Position numbers and translations under genes: made by a program. Of a DNA stretch of 64,000 bases, positions 21,864 to 29,781 are shown in pieces. Under the pieces are notes generated by a model, which was given only the letters and a program-made list of their open reading frames with translations, did not search any database and was not told where the DNA came from. Position 1 is the first letter of the stretch; each line of letters starts with the position of its first letter. The DNA is from Chromatiales bacterium (lineage in GTDB: Bacteria > Pseudomonadota > Gammaproteobacteria > Steroidobacterales > GCA-2729495): contig JAEUPZ010000032.1 of the NCBI GenBank assembly GCA_016789885.1, positions 89,570 to 153,569 of the forward strand, written 5' to 3'.

Positions 21864-23467
21864 GCGCCGCAGTGGCCGGGACCGGCACGGCGCCCGCCGA
21901 GCGGCGCATCCTGATCCTCGATTTCGGCTCGCAGTACACGCAGCTCATCGCGCGGCGTGTGCGCGAGGCGGGCGTCTACAGCGAGCTGCTGCCCTGGGAC
22001 GCGAGCGACGCCGAGATCCGGGCCTTTGCGCCGGCTGGCATCATCCTCTCTGGCGGGCCCGAGTCCGTCGTGCCGGGCGCTGGCGACGTGACGCCGGTGA
22101 TCCCGCCCGAGGTCTTCGCCCTCGGCGTGCCGGTGCTCGGCATCTGCTACGGCATGCAGGCCATGGCAGCCCAGCTCGGCGGCGCCGTCGAGGCGAGCAG
22201 CCACCGGGAGTTCGGCCTGGCGGTCGTCAACCCCGCGGCGTCGAACCGGCTGCTCGACGGCCTCGCCGGGGCCCGCAACCCCGATGGGGTGCCGGCCATG
22301 AACGTCTGGATGAGCCACGGCGACCGGGTGGCACGGCTGCCGCCGGGGTTCACCGCCATCGCCAGCACGCCGAACGCGCCCTGCGCCGGCATGGCCGACG
22401 AGTCGCGCTGCTACTACGGCCTGCAGTTCCACCCCGAGGTCACCCACACCGAGCAGGGCCAGCAGATCCTCGAGCGCTTCGTGCGCGACATCTGCGGCTG
22501 CCCGGACACCTGGCGGCCCGGCAACATCATCGCCAGCCACGTCGAGGGCGTGCGGGCCCGGGTCGGCAAGGGGCGCGTGCTGCTCGGCCTCTCCGGCGGC
22601 GTCGATTCCTCCGTCGTGGCGGCGCTGCTGCACCGGTCCATCGGTGACCAGCTGGTCTGCGTCTTCGTCGACACCGGGCTGCTGCGCCAGGACGAGGGCG
22701 ACCAGGTCATGGCCGTGTTCGCGAAGCACCTCGGCGTGCGGGTGATCCGCGTCAACGCCGAGGCGCGGTTCCTCACGGCGCTGGCCGGCGTCACCGACCC
22801 GGAGGCCAAGCGCAAGATCATCGGCCGGCTCTTCGTCGAGGTCTTCGACGAGGAGGCCGCGAAGATCGACGGCGTCGGGTGGCTGGCCCAGGGCACCATC
22901 TACCCCGACGTCATCGAGTCGGCGGGCTCGCGCACCGGCAAGGCCCACGTCATCAAGTCCCACCACAACGTCGGCGGCCTGCCCGAGCACATGAAGCTCA
23001 AGCTCGTCGAGCCGCTGCGTGACCTCTTCAAGGACGAGGTGCGCCGCATCGGCGTCGAGCTCGGCCTGCCGGCGGAGATGGTCTACCGCCACCCGTTCCC
23101 GGGCCCGGGCCTCGGCGTTCGCATCCTCGGCGAGGTCCGCAAGGAGTTCGCCGACCTGCTGCGCAAGGCCGACGCCATCTACATCGACGAGCTGCGTGCC
23201 CAGGGGCTCTACGACCAGGTGAGCCAGGCCTTCGCTGTGTTCCTGCCGGTGAAGTCCGTCGGCGTCATGGGCGACGGGCGGCGCTACGACTATGTCGTGG
23301 CGCTCCGCGCCGTCGAGACCATCGACTTCATGACGGCCCGCTGGGCGAGGCTCCCCTACGACTTCCTCGACCACGTCTCGCGCCGGATCATCAACGAGGT
23401 GCCCGGCATCTCGCGGGTGACCTACGACATCTCCGGCAAGCCGCCGGCCACGATCGAGTGGGAGTGA
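21860..23467 (+). CDS. guaA: GMP synthase (glutamine-hydrolysing)
   Basis: GuaA converts XMP to GMP. The 535-residue protein has a class I glutamine amidotransferase domain (GICYGMQ nucleophile Cys at about 96; HPEVTH), an ATP-pyrophosphatase domain with the PP-loop LSGGVDSS (about 244-251), and the dimerisation domain ending ATIEWE. The start is a GTG overlapping guaB. Its last 15 bases are the left attachment site of the integrated element; the reading frame and C-terminus are intact, so insertion does not disable the enzyme. Confidence 0.97.
   Translation: MSAAVAGTGTAPAERRILILDFGSQYTQLIARRVREAGVYSELLPWDASDAEIRAFAPAGIILSGGPESVVPGAGDVTPVIPPEVFALGVPVLGICYGMQAMAAQLGGAVEASSHREFGLAVVNPAASNRLLDGLAGARNPDGVPAMNVWMSHGDRVARLPPGFTAIASTPNAPCAGMADESRCYYGLQFHPEVTHTEQGQQILERFVRDICGCPDTWRPGNIIASHVEGVRARVGKGRVLLGLSGGVDSSVVAALLHRSIGDQLVCVFVDTGLLRQDEGDQVMAVFAKHLGVRVIRVNAEARFLTALAGVTDPEAKRKIIGRLFVEVFDEEAAKIDGVGWLAQGTIYPDVIESAGSRTGKAHVIKSHHNVGGLPEHMKLKLVEPLRDLFKDEVRRIGVELGLPAEMVYRHPFPGPGLGVRILGEVRKEFADLLRKADAIYIDELRAQGLYDQVSQAFAVFLPVKSVGVMGDGRRYDYVVALRAVETIDFMTARWARLPYDFLDHVSRRIINEVPGISRVTYDISGKPPATIEWE
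23453..23467 (+). repeat. attL core (guaA 3' end)
   Basis: ATCGAGTGGGAGTGA covers the last guaA codons and stop. It recurs as ATTGAGTGGGAGTGA at 63863-63877, with 12 contiguous identical bases at the 3' part. A stem-loop, TCGCGG/CCGCGA (23479-23495), follows shortly after, with no T-tract. Confidence 0.85.
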
Positions 23468-23551
23468 TTAGGTGCCTTTCGCGGTCTATCCGCGACCCAC
23501 GAAATAGTAACCTAAGTCACTGAATAATAATAAATAACCTTTCTGAGCCTA

Positions 23552-23751
23552 TCGCCATCTATCGGCACCAAGCGGCCCAATCTGACGGTAAAACTGACGG
23601 TATGGGTTTCCGGCACGCCAAAATGACCTGATATTTACCGTCACACGGTTGACGGTAAGGCAGACAAAGAAACTGCAGAATTTCAGGGAAAAAATGCCAG
23701 AAACCCGTGATTTCCGCGGTGCGGATTGAGAGAAACAGGTTTCTGACGGTA
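23552..23751. repeat. integrase arm-type repeats behind attL
   Basis: This gene-free stretch between guaA and the integrase holds five identical TGACGGTA octamers: forward at 23583, 23595, 23650 and 23744, and inverted at 23636-23643. TCGCCATCTATCG (23552-23564) is repeated at 63742-63754 inside the right end. TGACGGT also recurs at 63783-63789. Short repeats at both ends of an element, away from the crossover core, are typical arm-binding sites for tyrosine integrases. An AT-rich run at 23520-23540 could bend DNA. Confidence 0.7.
23680..23704. promoter_or_regulatory. dyad upstream of integrase (ATTTCAG-N11-CAGAAAC)
   Basis: The left arm ATTTCAG (23680-23686) and right arm CAGAAAC (23698-23704) are 11 bases apart. 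The right arm is identical to that of the dyad between the FlhC- and FlhD-like genes, and the left arm matches GTTTCTG at five of seven positions. A second, tight dyad AGAAAC-AG-GTTTCT lies at 23731-23744. This is a candidate activator site for the integrase promoter. Confidence 0.4.
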
Positions 23752-23783
23752 AAATTGGGGCCGCGCCAGAACGGGGGCCCGCC

Positions 23784-25040
23784 ATGCTTACCGACATCGC
23801 CCTGAAGAAGCTCAAACCCCGGGAAAAGCCGTACAAAGTGACGGACCGGGATGGGATGTACGTGACGGTCTCGCCGGCCGGGACGATCACGTTCCGGTTC
23901 GACTACCGGATCAGCAACAGGCGCGAGACCCTCACCTTGGGGCGCTACGGCCCGGCGGGGCTCTCCCTGTCCGCCGCCCGCGAGAAGTGCATCGCTGCCC
24001 GGAACACGCTCGCCCAGGGGCACTCACCGGCCCGGGTGAAGCAGCGGGAGAAGCGCCAGCTGGCAGCCGCCCAGACACTGGGCCAGTTCGCCACGAAGTG
24101 GCTGGACGAGGGCCCGATGGCGGAGAGCACCCGCACCATGCGCAAGGGTATCTACCGGCGCGAGGTCGAACCCGAACTCTCGAACCGCCTGCTGCCGGAG
24201 GTGTCGTCGGACGACGTGCGCATCCTGTGCCTCAAGATCAAGAACCGGGGGTCGCCCGCGACAGCGATCCACGTCCGGGACATCGTGAAGGGCATCTACA
24301 ACTTCGCGAACCTGCACGGGCACAAGGTGCCGAACCCGGCCAACGAGGTGGCGCCGACATCCATCGCCACGTTCAAGCCGCGCGAACGTGCGCTCAGCCC
24401 CGAGGAGATCCGGATCGCGTTCACGCTGATCGACAAGGTGTCGTTCGCTCATATCCACCGCCTGGCGCTGCGGATGATCCTGCTGACCCTGGTGCGCAAG
24501 AGCGAGCTGGCGAAGGCGATGTGGAGCGAGATCGACTTCGACAAGGGCATCTGGACGATTCCGAAGGAACGCATGAAGGCGCGCCGGCCGCACAGCGTCT
24601 ATCTGTCGCGCCAGGCGCTGGAGATCTTCACCGCGCTGAAGCTGATGGCCGGAAGCTCGCCCTACGTATTCCCGTCCCGTTATGACGCCGATGTTCACAT
24701 CGCCGCGAGCACGCTCAATCGCGTCACGTCGCAGATTGCCGAGAAGGCCAAGGCGGAGAATCTGCCGCTGGAGATGTTCACGGTTCACGACCTGCGCCGG
24801 ACCGGCTCGACAATCCTCAACGAGATGGGCTTCAACCGCGACTGGATCGAGAAGGCGCTCGCGCACGAGCGCAACGAGTCATCGCGCGGCACGTACAACC
24901 GCGCCCAGTACGCCGAGCAGCGGCGGCACATGCTGCAGGAATGGGCGGACATGATCGACGCGTGGGTGGCGGGCAATACGCACACGCCGGTACTGCTGCC
25001 ATCGTCGATGAAGGTGATCGCGGCGCAGGCACTGACATAG
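23784..25040 (+). CDS. int: tyrosine integrase of the ICE (P4-like, DUF4102 N-terminus)
   Basis: The 418-residue recombinase integrates and excises the element. An N-terminal arm-binding domain opens MLTDIALKKLKPREKPYKVTD. The catalytic domain shows Arg238 in TLVRKSE, HDLRR (His335, Arg338), a later His in ALAHERNE and the nucleophile Tyr371 in GTYNRAQY, followed by the P4-type tail EQRRHMLQEWADMIDAW. It reads away from attL. The promoter region contains the arm repeats and the dyads, so Int binding could repress its own expression. Confidence 0.93.
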   Translation: MLTDIALKKLKPREKPYKVTDRDGMYVTVSPAGTITFRFDYRISNRRETLTLGRYGPAGLSLSAAREKCIAARNTLAQGHSPARVKQREKRQLAAAQTLGQFATKWLDEGPMAESTRTMRKGIYRREVEPELSNRLLPEVSSDDVRILCLKIKNRGSPATAIHVRDIVKGIYNFANLHGHKVPNPANEVAPTSIATFKPRERALSPEEIRIAFTLIDKVSFAHIHRLALRMILLTLVRKSELAKAMWSEIDFDKGIWTIPKERMKARRPHSVYLSRQALEIFTALKLMAGSSPYVFPSRYDADVHIAASTLNRVTSQIAEKAKAENLPLEMFTVHDLRRTGSTILNEMGFNRDWIEKALAHERNESSRGTYNRAQYAEQRRHMLQEWADMIDAWVAGNTHTPVLLPSSMKVIAAQALT

Positions 25041-25109
25041 CCAAATCATTGTTCCGCTGGCTGGCAGTCAATTCTGGCGCTGATTGCTAGCAGGCGTGCG
25101 CGGTGGTTC

Positions 25110-25520
25110 TTATCCGAGCCAGCGCCGTAGCCAGTCTTTCAAGCCACCTTTCTCCGGAGACGCCGGCTTGCCATCGAAGTGCCGCTCGCGTTCCTGTCGA
25201 TCCCATTCCTTGCCATCCTGAATCTGCTTCTTCGACCACTTGGCCGCCCACGCAACGGTCCCGTGTCGTATGAAGTAGTGCGACTGACACGGCAAGTTCC
25301 ATGAGCCAATGGACGGCTGGAGGGTCGGCTTGCCTTCCGATTCGGCGTATCGCCAGCCCCCTGGCTTCAGCGGAGTCACAATCGTGCTTCCGCAGCCACA
25401 GCAGCAGAGATGAGATGCCGTCGCGTACTTCTTGGAGACGTAGAGGACGCCCGACGAGAGCGCCCGCGGGATGAACTCGACGTGCTGAACAGATACGACC
25501 TCAATCCGACTCATGATCAA
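25110..25520 (-). CDS. DUF6527-family protein of a ubiquitin-like operon
   Basis: The 136-residue protein has family features: HVEFIPRALSSGVLYVS (13-29), a cysteine cluster HLCCCGCGS (37-45), TPLKPGGW (49-56), PSIGSW (69-74), Cys78, SHYFI (80-84), and a basic C-terminus. DUF6527 proteins accompany Ub-like and ThiF genes in bacteria. From memory, work on bacterial ubiquitination-like (Bub) pathways assigns them a processing/peptidase role; I could not check this. It overlaps the ThiF gene by 20 bases (or 14 if the second ATG, 25514, is used), so the three genes are one operon. Confidence 0.7.
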   Translation of the reverse strand: MIMSRIEVVSVQHVEFIPRALSSGVLYVSKKYATASHLCCCGCGSTIVTPLKPGGWRYAESEGKPTLQPSIGSWNLPCQSHYFIRHGTVAWAAKWSKKQIQDGKEWDRQERERHFDGKPASPEKGGLKDWLRRWLG

Positions 25521-26691
25521 CGTCCGTAGTGACGAGGTTCGATCGAACCGTGTAAAGGAGCTGCCGCTCTCGCGCCGTATCCTGGTAGAAGCCCATCAGC
25601 TTCTTCCACTTCTGGACTGCCAGGGTGGCGTTAAGCATGTTCAGGTCAGCTACTTGGATGTTGCGCTCATACAGATCCGTCGCCGTCGAGCCATCGAGCG
25701 ACATGTTTGCACGCGCGGCCAACCGATTGTCAGCCTGGCTCGTTGTCACGCGCAGGATTCCGCCGATCGTTGCGTTGGTTTCGAATAGGCCCATCCCGAC
25801 GTCGATGAACGTGATACCGAAGTCCTCCAGGCTCTGAACAATCAAGCGCTTTGCGGGATTCGCATCGATGCAAAGGAATACGAATCCCATGCCACGGAGA
25901 GAATCGACGTTCGTTGAGTCGATGTACTGCGGGTGAGCAACGACGCGCTTGTGAAGCGCTGAGTACCGCGCCCGAAGGTAATCCACTTTGTAGGGCTGAG
26001 CCCTAAGCTCCTCTATAGACGCCGCCCCTGGCGCACGAAATGCGTTATGCGACGAGAAGACATCGCCGTCGAAGAGGTGAATCTCGTTCACCGGCGTCTT
26101 GGCCACTAGATCGAGAACATATGAACCTGTTCCCCCAGTACCTACAATCGCCACCCGTTCAACAGCGAGCTTCGCCGTGATCATGTTGATCTCGGCCCGC
26201 GCCGAGGCGGTGTCCAAGTAGCAGAAGGGCGAGGTGTCGTCGTCCGGAGGCACGACTCGCCTCGTCAATGGCGTTGCGTCAGGCTCAATCGCTGCAGCGT
26301 GGGAGCAGATGTATGACGTGTATGTCTGGATCTTCCGCGTATGACTCGGATACTGCCCCGAGGTGGGTTTGGCCGAGAACTGAAACGATGTCGTCCGAGT
26401 TGGCGTGATCTGCTGTGCATGCGGTGACGCGCCAAAAGACGCGACGGGCTGGCCATCGCGCGTATGCGGCATTTCCCCTGCGAAGAAGACGACATGTGTA
26501 TCCGGCGGGCCAACCACATCCCCGCCAATCACGATGGGCGCGACGATAATTCCATCGCGACGGACAGTTCCCGTTGCCGTGACGTACGGAATGTCCTCGA
26601 CGACGAGGTTCGCTCCTGAGATCCCGACGGCGTAGCCTTCGTCCCTCAGTGCGCGAAGGTCGTCATTACGATCGATTAGTGGGTGTGACAT
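25501..26691 (-). CDS. E1-like ThiF-domain enzyme with N-terminal E2-like/DUF6791 region
   Basis: The 396-residue protein has a C-terminal E1/ThiF adenylating domain with nucleotide loop GTGGTGS (184-190), FDGD (207-210) and an FLCIDANP segment (272-279). It should activate the C-terminus of the neighbouring Ub-like protein with ATP. The N-terminal half (about 1-150: LRDEGYAVGISGANLVVEDI, DTHVVFFAGEMP) matches the domain called DUF6791 in memory, which accompanies ThiF in these operons and may be E2-like. Only three cysteines exist (129, 157, 274), and none sits in an obvious E1 crossover position. It overlaps the Ub gene by 26 bases. Confidence 0.8.
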   Translation of the reverse strand: MSHPLIDRNDDLRALRDEGYAVGISGANLVVEDIPYVTATGTVRRDGIIVAPIVIGGDVVGPPDTHVVFFAGEMPHTRDGQPVASFGASPHAQQITPTRTTSFQFSAKPTSGQYPSHTRKIQTYTSYICSHAAAIEPDATPLTRRVVPPDDDTSPFCYLDTASARAEINMITAKLAVERVAIVGTGGTGSYVLDLVAKTPVNEIHLFDGDVFSSHNAFRAPGAASIEELRAQPYKVDYLRARYSALHKRVVAHPQYIDSTNVDSLRGMGFVFLCIDANPAKRLIVQSLEDFGITFIDVGMGLFETNATIGGILRVTTSQADNRLAARANMSLDGSTATDLYERNIQVADLNMLNATLAVQKWKKLMGFYQDTARERQLLYTVRSNLVTTDVDHESD

Positions 26692-26908
26692 CGAAGATCG
26701 TGCCGTGCTTCTTGACCGTTACGGAGCCGCCACTCGCCAGCGTTCCCTTTTTCGGGTGCTGCGCGTGTTCAAAAGTGACCGCGTACTCCGGCGTTACCGG
26801 CTGCCCCGGAAAGGCGAGCGTCACGACCTTGTCGTAGGTGACGACTTCGCCGGCGACCTCATGTTCGGTGCCGTTGATTACGATGACGAACTCTTTGTCT
26901 CGACTCAT
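26666..26908 (-). CDS. single-domain ubiquitin-like protein (Multi_ubiq family)
   Basis: The 80-residue protein has one beta-grasp repeat of the bacterial multi-ubiquitin family: FVIVINGTEHEV at the start, VTYDKVVTLAFPG, YAVTFEH and a C-terminal GTIFDVTPTNRS. Relatives often carry two or more copies; here only one exists. There is no C-terminal Gly-Gly, so any conjugation must use a different end residue or processing. It follows a strong ribosome-binding site (AGGAGG) and is the first gene of the operon Ub-ThiF-DUF6527, which is divergent from the XRE/ImmA pair. Confidence 0.8.
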   Translation of the reverse strand: MSRDKEFVIVINGTEHEVAGEVVTYDKVVTLAFPGQPVTPEYAVTFEHAQHPKKGTLASGGSVTVKKHGTIFDVTPTNRS

Positions 26909-27001
26909 GCCAGGAACCTCCTGTCGCTATTCGGGTCCGCCGCCCGGCGCGCCCTGCACCTAAGAATACCGGTGCCGTCGAGAACATCAACGGAACGCTC
27001 A

Positions 27002-27035
27002 GTACCATTTGGGTATTGTGAGTAACCTATGGTAC
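27002..27035. promoter_or_regulatory. inverted repeat between Ub operon and XRE gene
   Basis: GTACCAT (27002-27008) and ATGGTAC (27029-27035) form a perfect 7-base dyad with a 20-base spacer, in the 175-base divergent region. A second GTAC unit follows at 27037. The likely ligand is the adjacent XRE regulator, controlling both directions. Confidence 0.45.
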
Positions 27036-27083
27036 GGTACAGACCATCAGTTCTCGTGGGTGCCCGGAAGGGTGCCGTCGCCG

Positions 27084-27449
27084 ATGACGATGAAGAAATC
27101 CACCGGTACACTTCTCACCGATGACGCATCAACCGAGCGGGAGATACGGCAGGCCATCGGCGCGCGGATCGCTGAGCTTCGCAGGAAGCGAAAGCTCAGC
27201 GCGCGCCTGGTCGGTGAGAAGCTGGGGATCTCCCGGGAAGCGGTTACGCACATTGAGAACGGACGGAACAACATCACAGCGTTGTCGTTATGGAAGTTGG
27301 CAACGCTCTTCCACTGCAACATCCAAGACTTTTTTCCTGACGTTCCCGATGGCTTCGGGCTCACAAAGGTTGATACCGACAAGATCGCCCAAGAGGGCGG
27401 TCAGAAAGCAGCCAATTGGGCGAAGAGCCTTTTTGGCGGCAAGTCGTAG
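27084..27449 (+). CDS. XRE-family transcriptional regulator
   Basis: From ATG 27084 the protein has 121 residues. A lambda-repressor-type HTH spans about 20-80: AIGARIAELRRKRKLSARLV, LGISREAVTHIENGRNNI, LWKLATLFHCNIQDFFP. Upstream in-frame codons (27009, GTG 27072) are possible but would read through the promoter dyad; GGAAGG at 27065-27070 supports 27084. The neighbouring ImmA-type protease starts six bases after the stop. In ICEBs1 the analogous ImmR/ImmA pair holds and releases repression of transfer, so this may be the element's master switch or a local regulator of the Ub operon. Confidence 0.8.
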   Translation: MTMKKSTGTLLTDDASTEREIRQAIGARIAELRRKRKLSARLVGEKLGISREAVTHIENGRNNITALSLWKLATLFHCNIQDFFPDVPDGFGLTKVDTDKIAQEGGQKAANWAKSLFGGKS

Positions 27450-27455
27450 AACACT

Positions 27456-27956
27456 ATGCTGATAGAAAAGATTGAACAGGAAGCTGAGCGCGTGCTCAGC
27501 GAACTTGGGATCACCAAGGTTCCGACCCCCGTTGAAGATATCGCGCTACGACTGGGCATGCGGATAAGCCGTGCGCCGAGTAGCGACTTCTCTGGGCTGC
27601 TACTGCGCAAGGATGGGAAAGCCCTCATCGGCGTAAACAGCCAGGAGCCTCTCGTTCGTCAGCGCTTCACTATTGCGCACGAAATTGGCCATTTTCTGCT
27701 TCATCCGCAGCAGGACGCATTCGTGGATTTTAGGAAGTCCCGGAATGCGGACGAAGCGCGGCCGCCGCGCGAGCGTCAGGCCGACATGTTTGCCGCTGCG
27801 CTTTTGATGCCCAGGGGGCCGCTACTTTTAGATTTTCGGAAGCTCGCGAAAGATGGCGACACAAGTCGTGTCATTCCCGTCCTCGCTACGAAATACTCGG
27901 TTAGCGCTGAGGCGATGCGCTTCAGATTGATTAACCTGAACTCTCTTGTGCGCTAG
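27456..27956 (+). CDS. ImmA/IrrE-family zinc metallopeptidase
   Basis: The 166-residue protein has the HEIGH zinc motif (residues 75-79) inside RFTIAHEIGHFLLHP, and downstream EARPPRERQADMFAAALLMP with the third ligand Glu/Asp region of the DUF955 family. Such proteases cut a partner XRE repressor after a signal, often DNA damage. It forms a tight pair with the XRE gene and ends at 27956, convergent with the AlpA-like genes. Confidence 0.85.
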   Translation: MLIEKIEQEAERVLSELGITKVPTPVEDIALRLGMRISRAPSSDFSGLLLRKDGKALIGVNSQEPLVRQRFTIAHEIGHFLLHPQQDAFVDFRKSRNADEARPPRERQADMFAAALLMPRGPLLLDFRKLAKDGDTSRVIPVLATKYSVSAEAMRFRLINLNSLVR

Positions 27957-27963
27957 GTGGCTT

Positions 27964-28266
27964 CTAACGACCTGCCACATCGACGGGCCTGACCTTTCTC
28001 TGGCAAACATTGGGATCTGGGGCGCGGCGCATTTCGCCGGCATGGCATGCAGCTCGTCGCGCAGTCAGCCACTGTTCGACTTCGGCGAGATCCCACACCA
28101 CGCATTTTGAAGTCAAATAGAATCGCCGTGGAAACTCGCCGCGGCGTTCCATCTCGTAGATGGTGGTATCCGCGAGCGGAACAATCTTCCGCAGCTCGCG
28201 GCGACGCACAGCACGCTGGCAGATCCCGCCTCCGTTTGCAGCCGGAACCGACGTTGAAGAACTCAC
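27964..28266 (-). CDS. AlpA-like HTH DNA-binding protein (downstream copy)
   Basis: The product is about 100 residues. The core, RRRELRKIVPLADTTIYEME, is followed by a FPRRFYLTSKCVVWDLAEVEQWL segment, which is the AlpA winged-helix pattern of excisionase-like and prophage regulators. The GTG at 28266 overlaps the TGA of the upstream gene (GTGA) and follows AAGGGAAC, so coupled translation is likely. A longer open frame exists upstream but lacks a matching ribosome-binding site. In ICEs, AlpA proteins act on integrase or excision genes. Confidence 0.72.
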   Translation of the reverse strand: MSSSTSVPAANGGGICQRAVRRRELRKIVPLADTTIYEMERRGEFPRRFYLTSKCVVWDLAEVEQWLTARRAACHAGEMRRAPDPNVCQRKVRPVDVAGR

Positions 28267-28682
28267 AGTTGTTCCCTTCCACTGGAATGGCAACGCCGAT
28301 ATTCGTCGAGTGACGTGCGGTTCGGCCGGACCTGAAGCGGCAGGCATATCTGCTTGGGTCTCGTGTGGTGACGATGCCGTGTGGTGCGCGGTCGATCTGC
28401 TTCGATCGCCATGTTCTGCGTCAGCCAGTCGAGCACGTCGGCCCGATGCCAGCCCACCGGCTTTCCACAGTGCGTGCGCTGCTTCGGGAATCGCCCGAGG
28501 ACTGCGAGGCCGAGCAGCAGCCAGCGCGGGCGACGGGTCAGGCGCGAAATCTCGCTCGCGCTCAGTAGCGCGCGCAGGTCCGGGAGCGGTTCGTTGACCC
28601 ACCGAGGCAGGCGAAGGTCCTGCGACGTTCGAATGATCGGCGGTGCGACAGGGGAGCTTTCATTTGTAGAACGGGTATCCAT
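28263..28682 (-). CDS. AlpA-like HTH DNA-binding protein (upstream copy)
   Basis: The 139-residue protein has a predicted HTH region about 40-92: LLSASEISRLTRRPRWLLLG, then KPVGWHRADVLDWL, the usual recognition-plus-wing pattern. It is fused to a basic tail (RPRTTRHRHHTRPKQ). GAGG lies about 8 bases before the ATG. It is coupled to a second AlpA-like gene by a four-base overlap. The 166 bases between it and the AbiEii stop hold nothing I can identify. Confidence 0.65.
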   Translation of the reverse strand: MDTRSTNESSPVAPPIIRTSQDLRLPRWVNEPLPDLRALLSASEISRLTRRPRWLLLGLAVLGRFPKQRTHCGKPVGWHRADVLDWLTQNMAIEADRPRTTRHRHHTRPKQICLPLQVRPNRTSLDEYRRCHSSGREQL

Positions 28683-28848
28683 GCTCTTGCCTCATCTACG
28701 TGACGTGATGGGGTCAAGAATGCGGAGGCGAGTCGCGAAAAGCAGCGCAGGGATTCAGGGAAGAGATGGATCAAACGCTGCCCGAGTCGACTGCGCGATC
28801 AAGGGTCGTTCAAGGTTTTCCGGTGAAGTACCTGAGAAACTCTTCCAC

Positions 28849-29781
28849 TCACGGTCGAGGACGCGCGGCGAGAAATGCCGTGAGCTGCTCGTAGTCGGCA
28901 GCACGCTTCGCTGCAGATCGCTGGCCCAGATTCGCTAGCTTGCGACGCACGCCGGGCAGGTCGGCCGCATGCGGCAGTTCGATGAGACGGAAGTCCGGCG
29001 CTTCTCGCTCGATGGATTCGAGGAACGCTCGCGAGGGAACATCGAGAAGTTCGGCGATGCGCTGGAGGAGTCGTGCCCGCACATCGAGTAGCGCCTCGGC
29101 GGTTACCGGTTCTGCCGTCATGCCCGCGAAATGCGCATTGAATATCTGGTCGAAATCGCGAGGCGCCTGCGGCGACAGCATTTCCGCAGCAGGCTTTGAG
29201 CTGCAGGTGAGGTACACGAGGAACGTTCGCCACAGGCGTTCATCGAGCCGCCCTCCATCGAGAAGCGGCTGCAGGTCGAAGAGATCGCGGGGATGCTGGC
29301 GCGATAGTGCGGCGGAGAGCTTTCCCGCATAGAGATCCGCGAAGTCGAGCACCTGCATCTCGGCGAATCCGAAGTTATGCTCGACACCAGGGCGTACGCG
29401 CATGGTCCGAACCGGATGGACAGTGCCGCGCATCACCGGCGTCGTCTCGATCTGCACGCGCGCGCGGTTGCGGCTTGCGATCAGGCGATGGACGCCCGTC
29501 GCTTTGGTACCGCTGGTCTGTACCTGCAGTCGCAACGGTCCGGTGCGCAGTCGCTCACCCATGGCTTCCAGCGCTGCGGAGATATCGCGCACATCGCTTT
29601 CGAAATCGCCAACGGGCAGCCAGGTCAGATCGATATCGACGGAGAGGCGCGGGAGGTCGTGCTCGAAGAGGTTGATCGCCGTGCCGCCCTTCAGCGCAAA
29701 GCGCTTCTCCTCCGCCAGCGTCGGCAGAATCTCGACCAGCAGCTTCACGCGCTCGGCGTAGCGGTTATCCCAGTTGTTCAT
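28849..29781 (-). CDS. abiEii: AbiEii-type nucleotidyltransferase toxin
   Basis: AbiEii toxins are DUF1814/MNT-fold nucleotidyltransferases that stop growth of phage-infected cells. The 310-residue protein has KGGTAINLFE (31-40) and DIDLTW (49-54), the nucleotidyltransferase signature, and a later DLYAGKL motif (about 150-156) plus RDLFDL. It overlaps abiEi by 17 bases and is translated after it, the standard antitoxin-first order for a type IV toxin-antitoxin pair. Confidence 0.9.
   Translation of the reverse strand: MNNWDNRYAERVKLLVEILPTLAEEKRFALKGGTAINLFEHDLPRLSVDIDLTWLPVGDFESDVRDISAALEAMGERLRTGPLRLQVQTSGTKATGVHRLIASRNRARVQIETTPVMRGTVHPVRTMRVRPGVEHNFGFAEMQVLDFADLYAGKLSAALSRQHPRDLFDLQPLLDGGRLDERLWRTFLVYLTCSSKPAAEMLSPQAPRDFDQIFNAHFAGMTAEPVTAEALLDVRARLLQRIAELLDVPSRAFLESIEREAPDFRLIELPHAADLPGVRRKLANLGQRSAAKRAADYEQLTAFLAARPRP

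Noticed and set aside
23479..23495. Terminator of guaBA
   Set aside because: The TCGCGG/CCGCGA hairpin has a short stem and no T-tract, and it belongs to incoming element DNA rather than to the original guaA end.
25110..26908. CBASS or type II Bil operon
   Set aside because: There is no CD-NTase, no effector and no adjacent JAB peptidase; the DUF6527 and single Ub-like genes indicate a different class.
27084..27956. Ordinary type II toxin-antitoxin pair
   Set aside because: The second protein has the HEIGH metallopeptidase motif of ImmA/IrrE proteins, so a repressor-protease switch is more likely than a toxin.
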